In this document: positions 54,035-62,595 of the stretch, piece after piece
Position numbering within the stretch: position 1 is the stretch's first letter
Layout: each line of letters starts with the position of its first letter
Program-made: the position numbers and the translations under genes
Source: Streptococcus sanguinis
Lineage (GTDB): Bacteria > Bacillota > Bacilli > Lactobacillales > Streptococcaceae
Assembly: GCF_019929225.1 (NCBI RefSeq)
Contig: NZ_JAHZPA010000002.1
Span: 1-64,000, forward strand
Direction: 5' to 3'
DNA: 64,000 nucleotides
The notes under the pieces: model-generated
What the model was told of the DNA's origin: nothing
The model's database searches: none
Seen by the model: only the letters and a program-made list of their open reading frames with translations

Positions 54035-54759
54035 TAAAGGCATTGATTATCTATACTCAATTTTTTAGCCGGATTGTGATTCCAAAGGCAGTGGATATTT
54101 CCTATTTGCGACGGGGACTTCCTTTTCTGACCCTCTTTGGTCTCTTGCTAGGACTGATTTCAGGTGGATTTTATTTCCTGACGAGCCTAGTCCTGCCAGG
54201 GATGGTCGCTTGGGTTCTGACCCTTGCTTTTGATGTTCTGCTGACAGGTGGTTTTCATTTAGACGCCCTGGCGGATACGGCAGACGGTCTCTTCTCCTCC
54301 CGTAAGAAGGAGCGGATGCTAGAGATTATGAAGGACAGTCGGATTGGCAGCAATGGCGTTCTAGCACTCATTCTCTACTATGCTCTGATGCTAGTTCTTT
54401 ACCCTTATCTGCCAGAGCCTCGCTGGTTTATCGTGGCTAGTCTGACCATGATTGGCAAGGCCGGTCTGAGCCTACAGCTTTACCGGATGACCTATGCTAG
54501 AGAAGGCGGCGGCTCGGGGAATTTCTTCAGTGGCAGTAAAACTAGTCATATCCTGCTTGCCCAGCTTTTGCCTTTGCTCCTGTCTCTGCTGGTTTTCAAC
54601 TGGAGAGGCCTTCTGGCTTACGGCTTGGTATTTCTGGGAGCAATTGGCTATCGTCGTTTCGTTTATAATAAAATTGACGGCCACACAGGCGATACGCTAG
54701 GAGCCTATGTTGAAGTTGCCCAACTCCTCTATCTCTTAGGATTGGTGGTGCTAGGATGA
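54031..54759 (+). CDS. cobS: Adenosylcobinamide-GDP ribazoletransferase (cobalamin synthase)
   Basis: 242 aa integral membrane enzyme. Joins adenosylcobinamide-GDP with alpha-ribazole (phosphate). The signature GGFHLDALADTADGLFSSR plus DSRIGSNGV is clear; five to six hydrophobic segments follow. Overlaps cobU and cobC by 4 nt each. The alpha-ribazole-phosphate maker CobT is not in this window. Confidence 0.96.
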   Translation: MIKALIIYTQFFSRIVIPKAVDISYLRRGLPFLTLFGLLLGLISGGFYFLTSLVLPGMVAWVLTLAFDVLLTGGFHLDALADTADGLFSSRKKERMLEIMKDSRIGSNGVLALILYYALMLVLYPYLPEPRWFIVASLTMIGKAGLSLQLYRMTYAREGGGSGNFFSGSKTSHILLAQLLPLLLSLLVFNWRGLLAYGLVFLGAIGYRRFVYNKIDGHTGDTLGAYVEVAQLLYLLGLVVLG

Positions 54760-55328
54760 AAAGATGGTATCTAATGCGGCACGGTCAGACAGACTACAAC
54801 CGCAGGCGCTGTTTCTATGGTAGCCATGATGTCTCTGTCAACGGGCAAGGTCAAAAAGATGCCAAGCAGCTGGCCCTGCTGATGCAGAAGCATGCGATTG
54901 ATGCAATCTACACTAGTAGTCTCAAGCGGACGCAGGAAACAGCCCAGCTGGCTTTTCCAGACAGGCAAGTCCAGCCCATAGCTGACTTTGATGAGCGGGG
55001 CTTTGGACAATGGGAAGGATTGACAGCTGATGAGATTGAAGCGGCTTTTCCAGAAGTCTGGCAGGCTTGGCTGGAAGCCCCCTTTGAGGTCACGCCTCCT
55101 GAAGCAGAAGTTTTCTCAGACTTTCAGACCAGAGTTTGGGCAGCAACAGACCGCCTGCTAGACAGTACTGAGGAATCAATCGCTCTAGTGGCTCATTTGG
55201 GAGTCCTTCGCTTGATTTACCAGCATTTGGTTGACCGAGAGGCTGTTTTTTGGAACATTGATATCCCCCAAGGACGAGTGCTGCTCTTGGAAGAGCGGGA
55301 CCAGACTTGGCAGGCAACCTTACTCTAA
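54756..55328 (+). CDS. cobC: Alpha-ribazole phosphatase-type histidine phosphatase
   Basis: 190 aa. Histidine phosphatase family: catalytic His in MRHGQTDYNRR (residues 7-17), the second arm TSSLKRTQETA, Glu in GQWEGL and the distal His in LVAHLGVLRL. In this position it should remove phosphate from alpha-ribazole-5'-phosphate or adenosylcobalamin-5'-phosphate. Last gene of the overlapping run. Confidence 0.93.
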   Translation: MKRWYLMRHGQTDYNRRRCFYGSHDVSVNGQGQKDAKQLALLMQKHAIDAIYTSSLKRTQETAQLAFPDRQVQPIADFDERGFGQWEGLTADEIEAAFPEVWQAWLEAPFEVTPPEAEVFSDFQTRVWAATDRLLDSTEESIALVAHLGVLRLIYQHLVDREAVFWNIDIPQGRVLLLEERDQTWQATLL

Positions 55329-55379
55329 GGATTTATTATTAAAAAACAACATGATTTATCTTGGGAAAGAGGTGACCAG

Positions 55380-56483
55380 ATGAATACACAGATTCAGGAT
55401 AAATTTACTTTTAAAAATGGTCAGAGCATGCGCAATCGCGTTGTCTTGGCTCCTATGACCATCTGCGCTAGTGAGCCCGGTGGCTATGTATCTCAGGCAG
55501 ATATTGACTTTTTTGCCCGTCGATCGAGGTCGGTTGGTATGGTCATTACTGGCAGTACCTATGTTCATCCTCTGGGCAAGTCCTTTGCGGAGAGCTTCAG
55601 CGGCGCCGAGGACGATAAGATTGAGGGGTTTAGCCGTCTGGCCAAGGCTATCAAGGACCAAGGGGCTCTGGCTATTGTTCAGCTCTATCACGGTGGTCGT
55701 ATGGTTCTGCCTGATTTGATTGACGGTCAGCCAGTAGCACCCAGCGCTGTCAAGGCTCCGCGCGATTATCTGACAGAGCCGAGGGCGCTCAAGAATTCTG
55801 AAGTGGAGCAGGTGATAGAGGATTTTCTGTCAGCTATCAGACGGGCGATTCAGGCTGGCTTTGACGGAGTTGAGCTTCATGGAGCCAATACCTACCTGAT
55901 CCAGCAGTTTGTCTCTCCTCATTCAAATGTCCGTCAGGACAAGTGGGGCGGCAGTCTTAACAACCGCCTGCGCTTTCCAAAGACCTTGCTGAAAAGAGCC
56001 AAGCAACTAGTCAAAGAAGAGGCCGACCGCCCCTTCCTGATTGGCTACCGCTTTTCTCCAGAAGAGATTGAAGAGCCAGGTATCCAGCTTTATGACACCC
56101 TGCAGTTGCTGGAGCAGCTCATCTATCATCAAGTGGACTATCTGCATATTTCGACCTCTGATGTCTGGCGATCGTCTATCAGAGATTCTCAGGACTCAGA
56201 GCCAGTGATTCAGAAAATTATCAAAAAAATTAATGGTAGAGTGCCCCTGATTGGTGTCGGTCAGATAGAGACCAAGCAGGATGCCCAGCGAGTATTGGAT
56301 GCGGGGATTCCGCTCTTTGCCCTCGGCAAGGCCCTGCTCCTAGACCCAGACTGGGCTGAAAAGGTTGTCTCCGGCCGAGAGGAAGAAGTCATCCGAACTT
56401 ATCGCGATGAGTTGCAGGCAGACTTGGCTCTGCCAACTGCCTTTGTCGAAGATGCTAGAAGCTATCTGGAAGGAAAAGATTAA
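55380..56483 (+). CDS. NADH:flavin oxidoreductase, old yellow enzyme family
   Basis: 367 aa. FMN-dependent TIM-barrel ene-reductase. N-terminal NRVVLAPMTICAS, the substrate/flavin segment AIVQLYHGGRM, ELHGANTYLIQQFVSPHSN with the His-x-x-Asn pair, and the C-terminal FALGKALLLDPDWAEKV match the family. GAGGTGACCAG precedes the ATG, 51 nt after cobC. It could be part of the same transcript. Physiological substrate unknown; a role in corrin redox chemistry would be speculation. Confidence 0.92.
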   Translation: MNTQIQDKFTFKNGQSMRNRVVLAPMTICASEPGGYVSQADIDFFARRSRSVGMVITGSTYVHPLGKSFAESFSGAEDDKIEGFSRLAKAIKDQGALAIVQLYHGGRMVLPDLIDGQPVAPSAVKAPRDYLTEPRALKNSEVEQVIEDFLSAIRRAIQAGFDGVELHGANTYLIQQFVSPHSNVRQDKWGGSLNNRLRFPKTLLKRAKQLVKEEADRPFLIGYRFSPEEIEEPGIQLYDTLQLLEQLIYHQVDYLHISTSDVWRSSIRDSQDSEPVIQKIIKKINGRVPLIGVGQIETKQDAQRVLDAGIPLFALGKALLLDPDWAEKVVSGREEEVIRTYRDELQADLALPTAFVEDARSYLEGKD

Positions 56484-56512
56484 GACAAGCAAATCCCCAA
56501 GGAGGAAAGAGA

Positions 56513-56575
56513 ATGAGAAATCACTTGTTTTTCACTCGTCTGCTCTCTCATCTTCAGGACATAGAACCACCTTAG
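56513..56575 (+). CDS. Possible short leader peptide upstream of the nickel/peptide ABC operon
   Basis: A 20-codon reading frame starts at ATG 56513, exactly 7 nt after a perfect AAGGAGG (56499-56505), and ends at TAG 56573-56575. The peptide begins MRNHLFFTRL and ends QDIEPP. It lies alone in the 176-bp gap before the substrate-binding lipoprotein. GCTCTCT inside it can pair with AGAGAGC just after its stop, so translation could influence local RNA structure. It is not a match to any leader I know. The strong site is the main support. Confidence 0.5.
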   Translation: MRNHLFFTRLLSHLQDIEPP

Positions 56576-56659
56576 ACAGAGAGCGAAGCGTATTTAGATT
56601 TGACTAGGACAGACCGTCTTAAAGTAGTTTACAAAATAGAAAAGGAATTTGATTATTTT

Positions 56660-58195
56660 ATGAAACATTTTAAAAAAATTATGGCTCTAGCCTTGGCAGG
56701 CCTAGCCCTAGCCTCCTGTGTAAACCCTAGTAAAACCAGTGAGCCTACTGGCGATAGTGGCAGTAAGACTGTAACCATTGGCTACACTCAATTTCCAGCA
56801 AATGTGGATCCAGCAGCGGAATACAATGGCTGGTTCACGGTCCGTTACGGAGTGGGAGAAACCCTCTTTAAGATGGACGACAAACTTGAGGTAAAACCTT
56901 GGCTGGCTGAGAAAATCGAAGCAGTCTCAGACCTAGAGTGGAAAATTACCCTCAAGGATAAGGTGACCTTCCAAAATGGTGAAAAAATGACCGGTGAAAA
57001 GGTCAAAGCTTCTCTGGAACGCTTGATTAAGACAAGCGAGCGGGCAGCATCAGATATGGGCATTGACAGCATTTCTGCAGAGGGTCAAACCGTGACCATC
57101 AAGACAAAGGCTGTGCAGCCTATCATGGCGAATCTCTTGGCAGAGCCCTACTCCGCTATTGTCGATACGACTGGCAAGAGTGCATCTGACAAGGCTCCTG
57201 TCGGAACGGGACCTTACATGGTGACCAAGTACACTCCTGAGAGCGGAGCAGAGCTCAAGGCTTATGACGACTACTGGGATGGTAAGCCAAAAGTTGCTAA
57301 TCTGAAGATTAAATACTTCTCTGATCCGACAGCTATTTCTGCAGCCCTCAAGTCTAAAGAAGTCGATGCTGTCTATGGTCTGCCTTATGCAAATCTAAGT
57401 ACCTATGCTTCCGATAAGAACTACAAAATCTCTGAAGTAGAAGGTTCTCGCTACCTAGCTTACTACTATAACTTTGAAAATCCTTACGTAGCAGACGATA
57501 AGTTCCGTCAGGCTTTAGATACCTTGGTAGACAAGAAGACCTACTCTGAATCCCTCTTTAAAGGCTCAGCTGTACCAGCTGTTGGACCTTTCCCTAAAGG
57601 GTTTGCCTTTGCCCTGCAAAAGAGCGTCCATGAATTTAACGTAGACAAGGCTAAGAAACTCTTGGATGAAGCTGGTTACAAGGATACTGACGGTGATGGT
57701 TATCGTGAAAAAGACGGCCAAAAAGTCAGCATTGAGTTGCTGTCCTTTACCCGTCTGCCTGAAATGCCGCTGGCTGTAGAAGCAACCCAGCAACAGCTCA
57801 AGGAAGTCGGAATCGAAGCGACTATCAAGAAAGTTGAAGTCAGTGCCGTTGCCAGTGAAAAGGACTATGCCTTCACACCTTATGCGGTGGTAGCAGCTCC
57901 GATTGGTGACCCATACGCCTTTTTCAACAGTGCTGTTAAGACTAATGGTACAGCCAATATTGGCCACTACAGCAACCCAGAAGCAGATAAGAAAATCGAA
58001 GAGCTGGCGACTGAGACTGATCCAGCTAAGCGCAATCAGCTCAGCAAGGAAATCCAAGAAATCATGGATAAGGACTACGGCTTTACTATTATCGGCTTCT
58101 TCAAGGTCGCTCTGGTGATGGACAAGTCCGTCTCTGGTTTGGAATCCCATCCGACAGATTACTATCACGTCAGCAACAAACTATCAAAGGAATAA
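56660..58195 (+). CDS. ABC transporter substrate-binding lipoprotein (nickel/peptide family 5)
   Basis: 511 aa from ATG 56660; the ribosome site AAAGGA is 13 nt away, somewhat far, but the lipobox LALASC with Cys20 fixes this start. The SBP family 5 fold is shown by VGETLFKMDD, LEWKITLKDKVTFQNG and GTGPYMVTKY. Family members bind oligopeptides, nickel or metallophore-metal complexes. It heads a transporter operon with two ATPases and two permeases. Another, clearly NikA-like lipoprotein closes the operon. Confidence 0.9.
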   Translation: MKHFKKIMALALAGLALASCVNPSKTSEPTGDSGSKTVTIGYTQFPANVDPAAEYNGWFTVRYGVGETLFKMDDKLEVKPWLAEKIEAVSDLEWKITLKDKVTFQNGEKMTGEKVKASLERLIKTSERAASDMGIDSISAEGQTVTIKTKAVQPIMANLLAEPYSAIVDTTGKSASDKAPVGTGPYMVTKYTPESGAELKAYDDYWDGKPKVANLKIKYFSDPTAISAALKSKEVDAVYGLPYANLSTYASDKNYKISEVEGSRYLAYYYNFENPYVADDKFRQALDTLVDKKTYSESLFKGSAVPAVGPFPKGFAFALQKSVHEFNVDKAKKLLDEAGYKDTDGDGYREKDGQKVSIELLSFTRLPEMPLAVEATQQQLKEVGIEATIKKVEVSAVASEKDYAFTPYAVVAAPIGDPYAFFNSAVKTNGTANIGHYSNPEADKKIEELATETDPAKRNQLSKEIQEIMDKDYGFTIIGFFKVALVMDKSVSGLESHPTDYYHVSNKLSKE

Positions 58196-58198
58196 AAC

Positions 58199-58981
58199 AT
58201 GCTGGAAATGAAAGATCTGCTGGTGCAGTCAGCAGATAAAGTCATTCTCGATCGGGTCTCCCTCTCTCTTGCTGAGGGGGAGTCCCTTTCGATTGTGGGC
58301 GAGAGTGGCAGTGGCAAGTCCACCCTGCTCAAGATGCTGCTAGGTCTCCCTCTTAGGGGGCTGATAGTAACAGAGGGCAGTATTACCTTTGAGGGGCAGG
58401 AAATTCAGCCCCAGGGCCACCGCATTTATCTGCCTTTTGTAGGCCGAGAAGTGGCCTGGATTAGTCAGCATGCCAGTCTCAGCTTCAATAACCGCCGTAA
58501 GATCAAAAAGCATTATCAGGACTTGGTGAAAAATCAGGGTCAGCAAGCAACAAATCTCCGTCCCTTGGAAGAATGTCTAGAGATGGTGGGACTGCTGCCT
58601 GAAAAAGTCGTCAATAAGTATCCTTTCGAGCTCAGCGGTGGTATGATGCAGCTAGTCGGTGTAGCGCTGGCTCTAGCCAGCAGACCCAAACTGCTGCTGG
58701 CTGATGAGCCAACTAGCGCTCTGGATGTCCTGTCGAAAATGAAGCTGCTTGATCTCTTGAGCAAGCTTCATCAGGAGGAAAACATGGCCATTCTCTTTGT
58801 CACACATGATATCAGCGTAGCTGAGCATCTGGCGCAAAAAGTAGTCGTCATGAAAGAAGGGCAGATTGTCGAAAGCGGTCCAGCCTATCAAGTTCTCTGC
58901 CATCCTAAGCAGGCCTATACCCAGAAATTGCTGAAGGCTGTGCCCAAGCTGGCAGAGTTTAGAGAAGGGGAGCAGCCATGA
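58199..58981 (+). CDS. Nickel/peptide ABC transporter ATPase, NikD-like
   Basis: 260 aa. Walker A GESGSGKST (about 34-42), signature LSGGMMQLVGVALAL, in which GMMQ replaces the usual GQxQ as in many NikD/DppD proteins, Walker B LLLADEPTSALD, and VTHDISVAEHLA. The short length lacks the ~60-residue OppD C-terminal extension, consistent with the Nik subgroup. Starts 3 nt after the lipoprotein gene and overlaps the next by 4 nt. Confidence 0.92.
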   Translation: MLEMKDLLVQSADKVILDRVSLSLAEGESLSIVGESGSGKSTLLKMLLGLPLRGLIVTEGSITFEGQEIQPQGHRIYLPFVGREVAWISQHASLSFNNRRKIKKHYQDLVKNQGQQATNLRPLEECLEMVGLLPEKVVNKYPFELSGGMMQLVGVALALASRPKLLLADEPTSALDVLSKMKLLDLLSKLHQEENMAILFVTHDISVAEHLAQKVVVMKEGQIVESGPAYQVLCHPKQAYTQKLLKAVPKLAEFREGEQP

Positions 58982-59748
58982 GTCAAGTATTGGTCGGTCG
59001 CCAGCTGACCTACGAGTATGGTCAGATTGGTAATCGGAGAATCGGTGTCTTTGATATTGATATTAGCTTGGAAAAGGGACGAGCTATGGGGCTAGTCGGA
59101 GAGTCAGGATCTGGCAAGAGTACCATTGCCAATCTCATCTGCCGCTTTTTAAAGCCGGACCAAGGGGAGCTAACCCTACTGGGCCAGCCAGTCTCTGCCT
59201 ACAGAGATAGAGACTACTATGCTCGGGTCCAGTACATCGCCCAGCAGCCCCAATCTACCTTTCATCCCAAGCGCAGCATTCAGCAGAGCCTAGAAGAGGT
59301 CTGTCGAAATTTCTCTCTCTATCAGCAGCCGTCAGATAGAAAGCAGGCCATCCATGACTTGCTGACCTCGGTCGGTCTGACAGCTGAGCTTGCTCAGCGG
59401 CTGCCGCATCAGCTGAGCGGAGGAGAATGTCAGCGGGCAGCTATTGCCCGTGCCTTGCTGATTAATCCTGATGTGCTCATCTGCGATGAAATCACCAGTG
59501 CCCTGGATGTGACTGTTCAGTATGAAGTCATGCAGCTACTGGCAGATATCAAGAAGCGTTCGCAGACCTCCTTTCTCTTCATCTCTCATGACATCGCACT
59601 GGTCAGTAATTTTGCGGAAGATTTGGTCGTCCTCAAGGACGGAATCGTGCAGGAAAAGGGCAGCATGCGAGAGGTCGTCTCTGCTCCCAAGAGTGACTAT
59701 ACCAAGCTCCTACTCAGTCAGTACAGGGAGGATAAAGATGAGGATTAA
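58978..59748 (+). CDS. Nickel/peptide ABC transporter ATPase, NikE-like
   Basis: 256 aa. Walker A GESGSGKSTI, Q-loop YIAQQPQSTFHP, signature LSGGECQRAAIARAL and Walker B LICDEITSALD. It is the second ATPase of the pair, as in NikDE and DppDF. Length is near NikE (268). ATG overlaps the previous stop; it overlaps the following deacylase gene by 11 nt. Confidence 0.92.
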   Translation: MSQVLVGRQLTYEYGQIGNRRIGVFDIDISLEKGRAMGLVGESGSGKSTIANLICRFLKPDQGELTLLGQPVSAYRDRDYYARVQYIAQQPQSTFHPKRSIQQSLEEVCRNFSLYQQPSDRKQAIHDLLTSVGLTAELAQRLPHQLSGGECQRAAIARALLINPDVLICDEITSALDVTVQYEVMQLLADIKKRSQTSFLFISHDIALVSNFAEDLVVLKDGIVQEKGSMREVVSAPKSDYTKLLLSQYREDKDED

Positions 59749-60721
59749 GCAAGAACTAGACTCTATGGCTCCTTGCAGCAGCTATCAGGGCAGTCTGCCC
59801 ATCACAGATGAGCTGGCTATCCAGTACACTCTGCTCAAAGGACAGGCTACCCAGCCCTTGCTGACCATCAGTGCGGCAGTCCATGGCTGCGAGTATGTCG
59901 GAGTTAAGGCGCTGATGGACTTGGCGCATGAATGGGACTTTAACTTTCAGGGCTCTGTCCTCCTCCTACATGCAGTCAATGTCAGCGGCTTCTGGGCTCG
60001 GGAGACGACACTTGTACCTGAGGACGGTCTCAATCTGAACAGGATTTTTCAGGACCAAGAGCCAGTTTCCAGCCTCAGCTATCAGATTCGGTCTGTGATT
60101 GAGAGCCAGGTCTTTAGTGTCAGTGACTTCCTGATTGACCTGCACAGCGGTAACCGGGAAGAACTGCTGACCCCTCATGGTTACTATTCCCTGCGGGCAA
60201 ATCCAGAGGTGATGGAAAAGTCCTATCAGATGCTGCAGGCTTCTGGGACACCGATAATCTACCAATCTCAGGACCGTGGCAATCTTTATCACGCTGCCTC
60301 GGTGGACTATGGTTTACCTAGCATCCTACTGGAGCAGGGAGAAAACGGCACCTGTCTGCCAGAGGATGTTCTGGCTATGAAGGAGTCAGTCAAGCAAGTC
60401 GCCCGCTATCTTTTTGAAGGGATCATGCCCTATTATAAGCAGGCGCCGCTGATCTTTGACGACAGTTACTATCTGACCTGTCAGAGGTCGGGGTGCTGGA
60501 TGTGCTTTGTCCGGCCCAATCAAACAGTACAGGCTGGTCAGGTCATTGGCGAAATCTGTGATATTTATGGCAATATTTTAGAAAAGGTGACTGCCAAGGA
60601 AGACGGTCTGGTCCTCTACCAGAAAGCGACCCTGGTCGTCCACCAAGGCGAAGTGCTGCTGACCGTTGCCAGCAAGAAGCCTGGAAGCTACCAGACATCT
60701 GAAAGGGAGGCGCATGATTAA
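59738..60721 (+). CDS. Succinylglutamate desuccinylase/aspartoacylase-family zinc enzyme
   Basis: 327 aa from ATG 59738 after GGAGGATAAAG; an apparent longer frame lies inside the ATPase gene. Zinc carboxypeptidase-like fold: HxxE with His49 and Glu52 (HGCEYVG), the third ligand His136 in DLHSG, and LLEQGENG with a putative catalytic Glu. A C-terminal beta-barrel-like domain with VRPNQTVQAGQVIGEICD follows. Family members hydrolyse N-acyl amino acids or amides. Being translationally coupled between the ATPases and permeases, it probably processes the imported ligand; the substrate is unknown. Confidence 0.88.
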   Translation: MRIKQELDSMAPCSSYQGSLPITDELAIQYTLLKGQATQPLLTISAAVHGCEYVGVKALMDLAHEWDFNFQGSVLLLHAVNVSGFWARETTLVPEDGLNLNRIFQDQEPVSSLSYQIRSVIESQVFSVSDFLIDLHSGNREELLTPHGYYSLRANPEVMEKSYQMLQASGTPIIYQSQDRGNLYHAASVDYGLPSILLEQGENGTCLPEDVLAMKESVKQVARYLFEGIMPYYKQAPLIFDDSYYLTCQRSGCWMCFVRPNQTVQAGQVIGEICDIYGNILEKVTAKEDGLVLYQKATLVVHQGEVLLTVASKKPGSYQTSEREAHD

Positions 60722-61709
60722 ATTTATTATCAAAACTATTCTGCAATTCGTCCTCATCCTGCTCTGCGTCAGCTTCATCTCCTTTTTACTGGTTTATCTA
60801 GCACCGGGAGATCCGGCTGAGAGTATCCTCAATGCTCAGGGCATTCCTTTTACCAAGGAATTGCTGGAAATTAAGCGGGCAGAGATGGGGCTGAATGGCA
60901 GCTTTATGGAGCAATATCTGGCCTGGCTGGGCAGGATTGTCCATGGCGACTTTGGTGTGACCTATAATTCCGGAGCTTCGGTCTGGGAGCAGCTTGTTTT
61001 CTATTTTCCAAATACAGTCTACCTAGCTTTTTATACCCTGCTAGCTACTCTGGGAATTTCCTTGCCGACAGCTCTCTACACATCCTACCATGCTGGAAAG
61101 CCAGTTGATCGCTTCCTGATGGCAGGTATGGCCTTTCTGAATGCCATTCCTAGCTTTGTTATGGGGATTATCCTGATTCTGATCTTTTCCGTTCAGCTGC
61201 GCTGGCTTCCCATTCAGGCAACGGCCAATGAGCTGGGCTTGGTCTTGCCAGTCATAACACTGGCCATGATTATGTCCACTCGCTATATTCCGCAGCTGCG
61301 GACCGCTTTGATAGAAGTGCTGCATTCACCAGAAGTCGAAGGTGCGCGTGGTCGGGGGATTCGAGAGGGACATATCCTACTGCATGACGTGATTTACAAT
61401 GTTCTGCCCTTTCTCATGACCTTAGTCAGCCTCTCTCTGGGCTCGCTCCTAGGAGGGGTGGCTATTATCGAGCACCTCTTTTCCTGGCCGGGCATCGGTA
61501 AGATGCTGATAGGAGTCGTCGCCAAGCGGGATTATCCCCTCATTCAGGGGGCGGTCCTCTTTATCACAGCTGGGGTCTTGACTGTAAATCTAGTCTTTCA
61601 GCTGCTTACGGTTTGGCTCAATCCTCGTGTCCGACTGGCTCAGGAAAATCCCAAACTGCTGCCGCGCATGAAGGGACTAAAGGCAAGCAAGGAGGGTTCG
61701 TATGGATAA
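60714..61709 (+). CDS. Nickel/peptide ABC transporter permease, NikB-like
   Basis: 331 aa from ATG 60714 after AAAGGGAGG. Six membrane segments. The DppB/NikB-type N-terminus (SFLLVYLAPGDPAESIL) and the EAA loop EGARGRGIREGHILLHDVIYN are clear, then the C-terminal GGVAIIEHLFSWPGIGKM. Overlaps the deacylase by 8 nt and the next permease by 8 nt. Confidence 0.93.
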   Translation: MIKFIIKTILQFVLILLCVSFISFLLVYLAPGDPAESILNAQGIPFTKELLEIKRAEMGLNGSFMEQYLAWLGRIVHGDFGVTYNSGASVWEQLVFYFPNTVYLAFYTLLATLGISLPTALYTSYHAGKPVDRFLMAGMAFLNAIPSFVMGIILILIFSVQLRWLPIQATANELGLVLPVITLAMIMSTRYIPQLRTALIEVLHSPEVEGARGRGIREGHILLHDVIYNVLPFLMTLVSLSLGSLLGGVAIIEHLFSWPGIGKMLIGVVAKRDYPLIQGAVLFITAGVLTVNLVFQLLTVWLNPRVRLAQENPKLLPRMKGLKASKEGSYG

Positions 61710-62511
61710 GAAAATCAATCAAAAACTTCTGGTCTTGGGCGGTCTCATCGTCCTGGCCCTGATCCTCTCCTCCTTGGCTCCTCGTCTCTTGGGTGACAGT
61801 TTGACCAAGGTCAATCTGGGACAAGCCCTGCAAGGACCGAGCAGCAGTGAGTGGTTCGGAACAGACGCTCTAGGCCGGTCTGTCTTTGCGCGTGCAGTAA
61901 GCGGAGGTGCGGAAACAGTTCTGCCAGCCCTGATGATTCTGATGCTGATTGCGGCGGTAGGCTCCTTTATCGGGGTGACTAGCGCTTTCATCGGCGGGAA
62001 ATTCGACCAGTTCATATTGCTGGTAATCACGGCTTTTCAGTCTTTCCCATCTATCATTTTGGTCATTGCCATCGTCAGTATCTTGGGCATCGGTCTCCAG
62101 CAAACCCTCATCGCTATCTGCTTGACGGCCTGGACCAAGTATGCCTACCTGATGCGCTCCATGACCCTGCAGCTGAAAAATGAACCCTATATCCAGTCCT
62201 CTAAAATGTATGGTAATAGTTTTTGGACAAGCCTGAAAAATTATTATTTCCCCAGTCTTTTTCCTCAGATTCTGACGACTATGAGCTTTGACATCAGCAC
62301 CATTATCATGGAAATCGCTGGTCTCAGCTTTGTCGGTCTGGGAGCTCAGGCACCGTCGCCTGAGTGGGGAGCCATGATCAATGACGGCCGGATTTACATC
62401 CAGGAAGCCCCTTGGATTGTGGTCTTCCCTTGTATCTTGCTGATTCTGACGATTCTCCTCTTTACCAAGTTCGGAGACGCTCTGAACAGCAAGTACAACC
62501 GCATGAATTGA
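61702..62511 (+). CDS. Nickel/peptide ABC transporter permease, NikC-like
   Basis: 269 aa, close to NikC (277). Family motifs: WFGTDALGRSVFARAVSGG after the first membrane helix, the EAA-like loop with SSKMYGNSFW, and SFVGLGAQAPSPEWGAMINDGR. AAGGAGGG precedes the ATG. Forms the channel with the preceding permease. Confidence 0.93.
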   Translation: MDKKINQKLLVLGGLIVLALILSSLAPRLLGDSLTKVNLGQALQGPSSSEWFGTDALGRSVFARAVSGGAETVLPALMILMLIAAVGSFIGVTSAFIGGKFDQFILLVITAFQSFPSIILVIAIVSILGIGLQQTLIAICLTAWTKYAYLMRSMTLQLKNEPYIQSSKMYGNSFWTSLKNYYFPSLFPQILTTMSFDISTIIMEIAGLSFVGLGAQAPSPEWGAMINDGRIYIQEAPWIVVFPCILLILTILLFTKFGDALNSKYNRMN

Positions 62512-62595
62512 TCATCAAAAAACATAAACTATAGCCCCTATCTCTTGGGACTGCAATCATAAAAAATATGAATACAAGAAAGTGATTCAATAAAA

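Noticed and set aside
59522..59737. N-terminal extension of the aspartoacylase-family enzyme
   Set aside because: It overlaps the ATPase gene in another frame and is Ser/Arg-rich; GGAGG before 59738 marks the true start.
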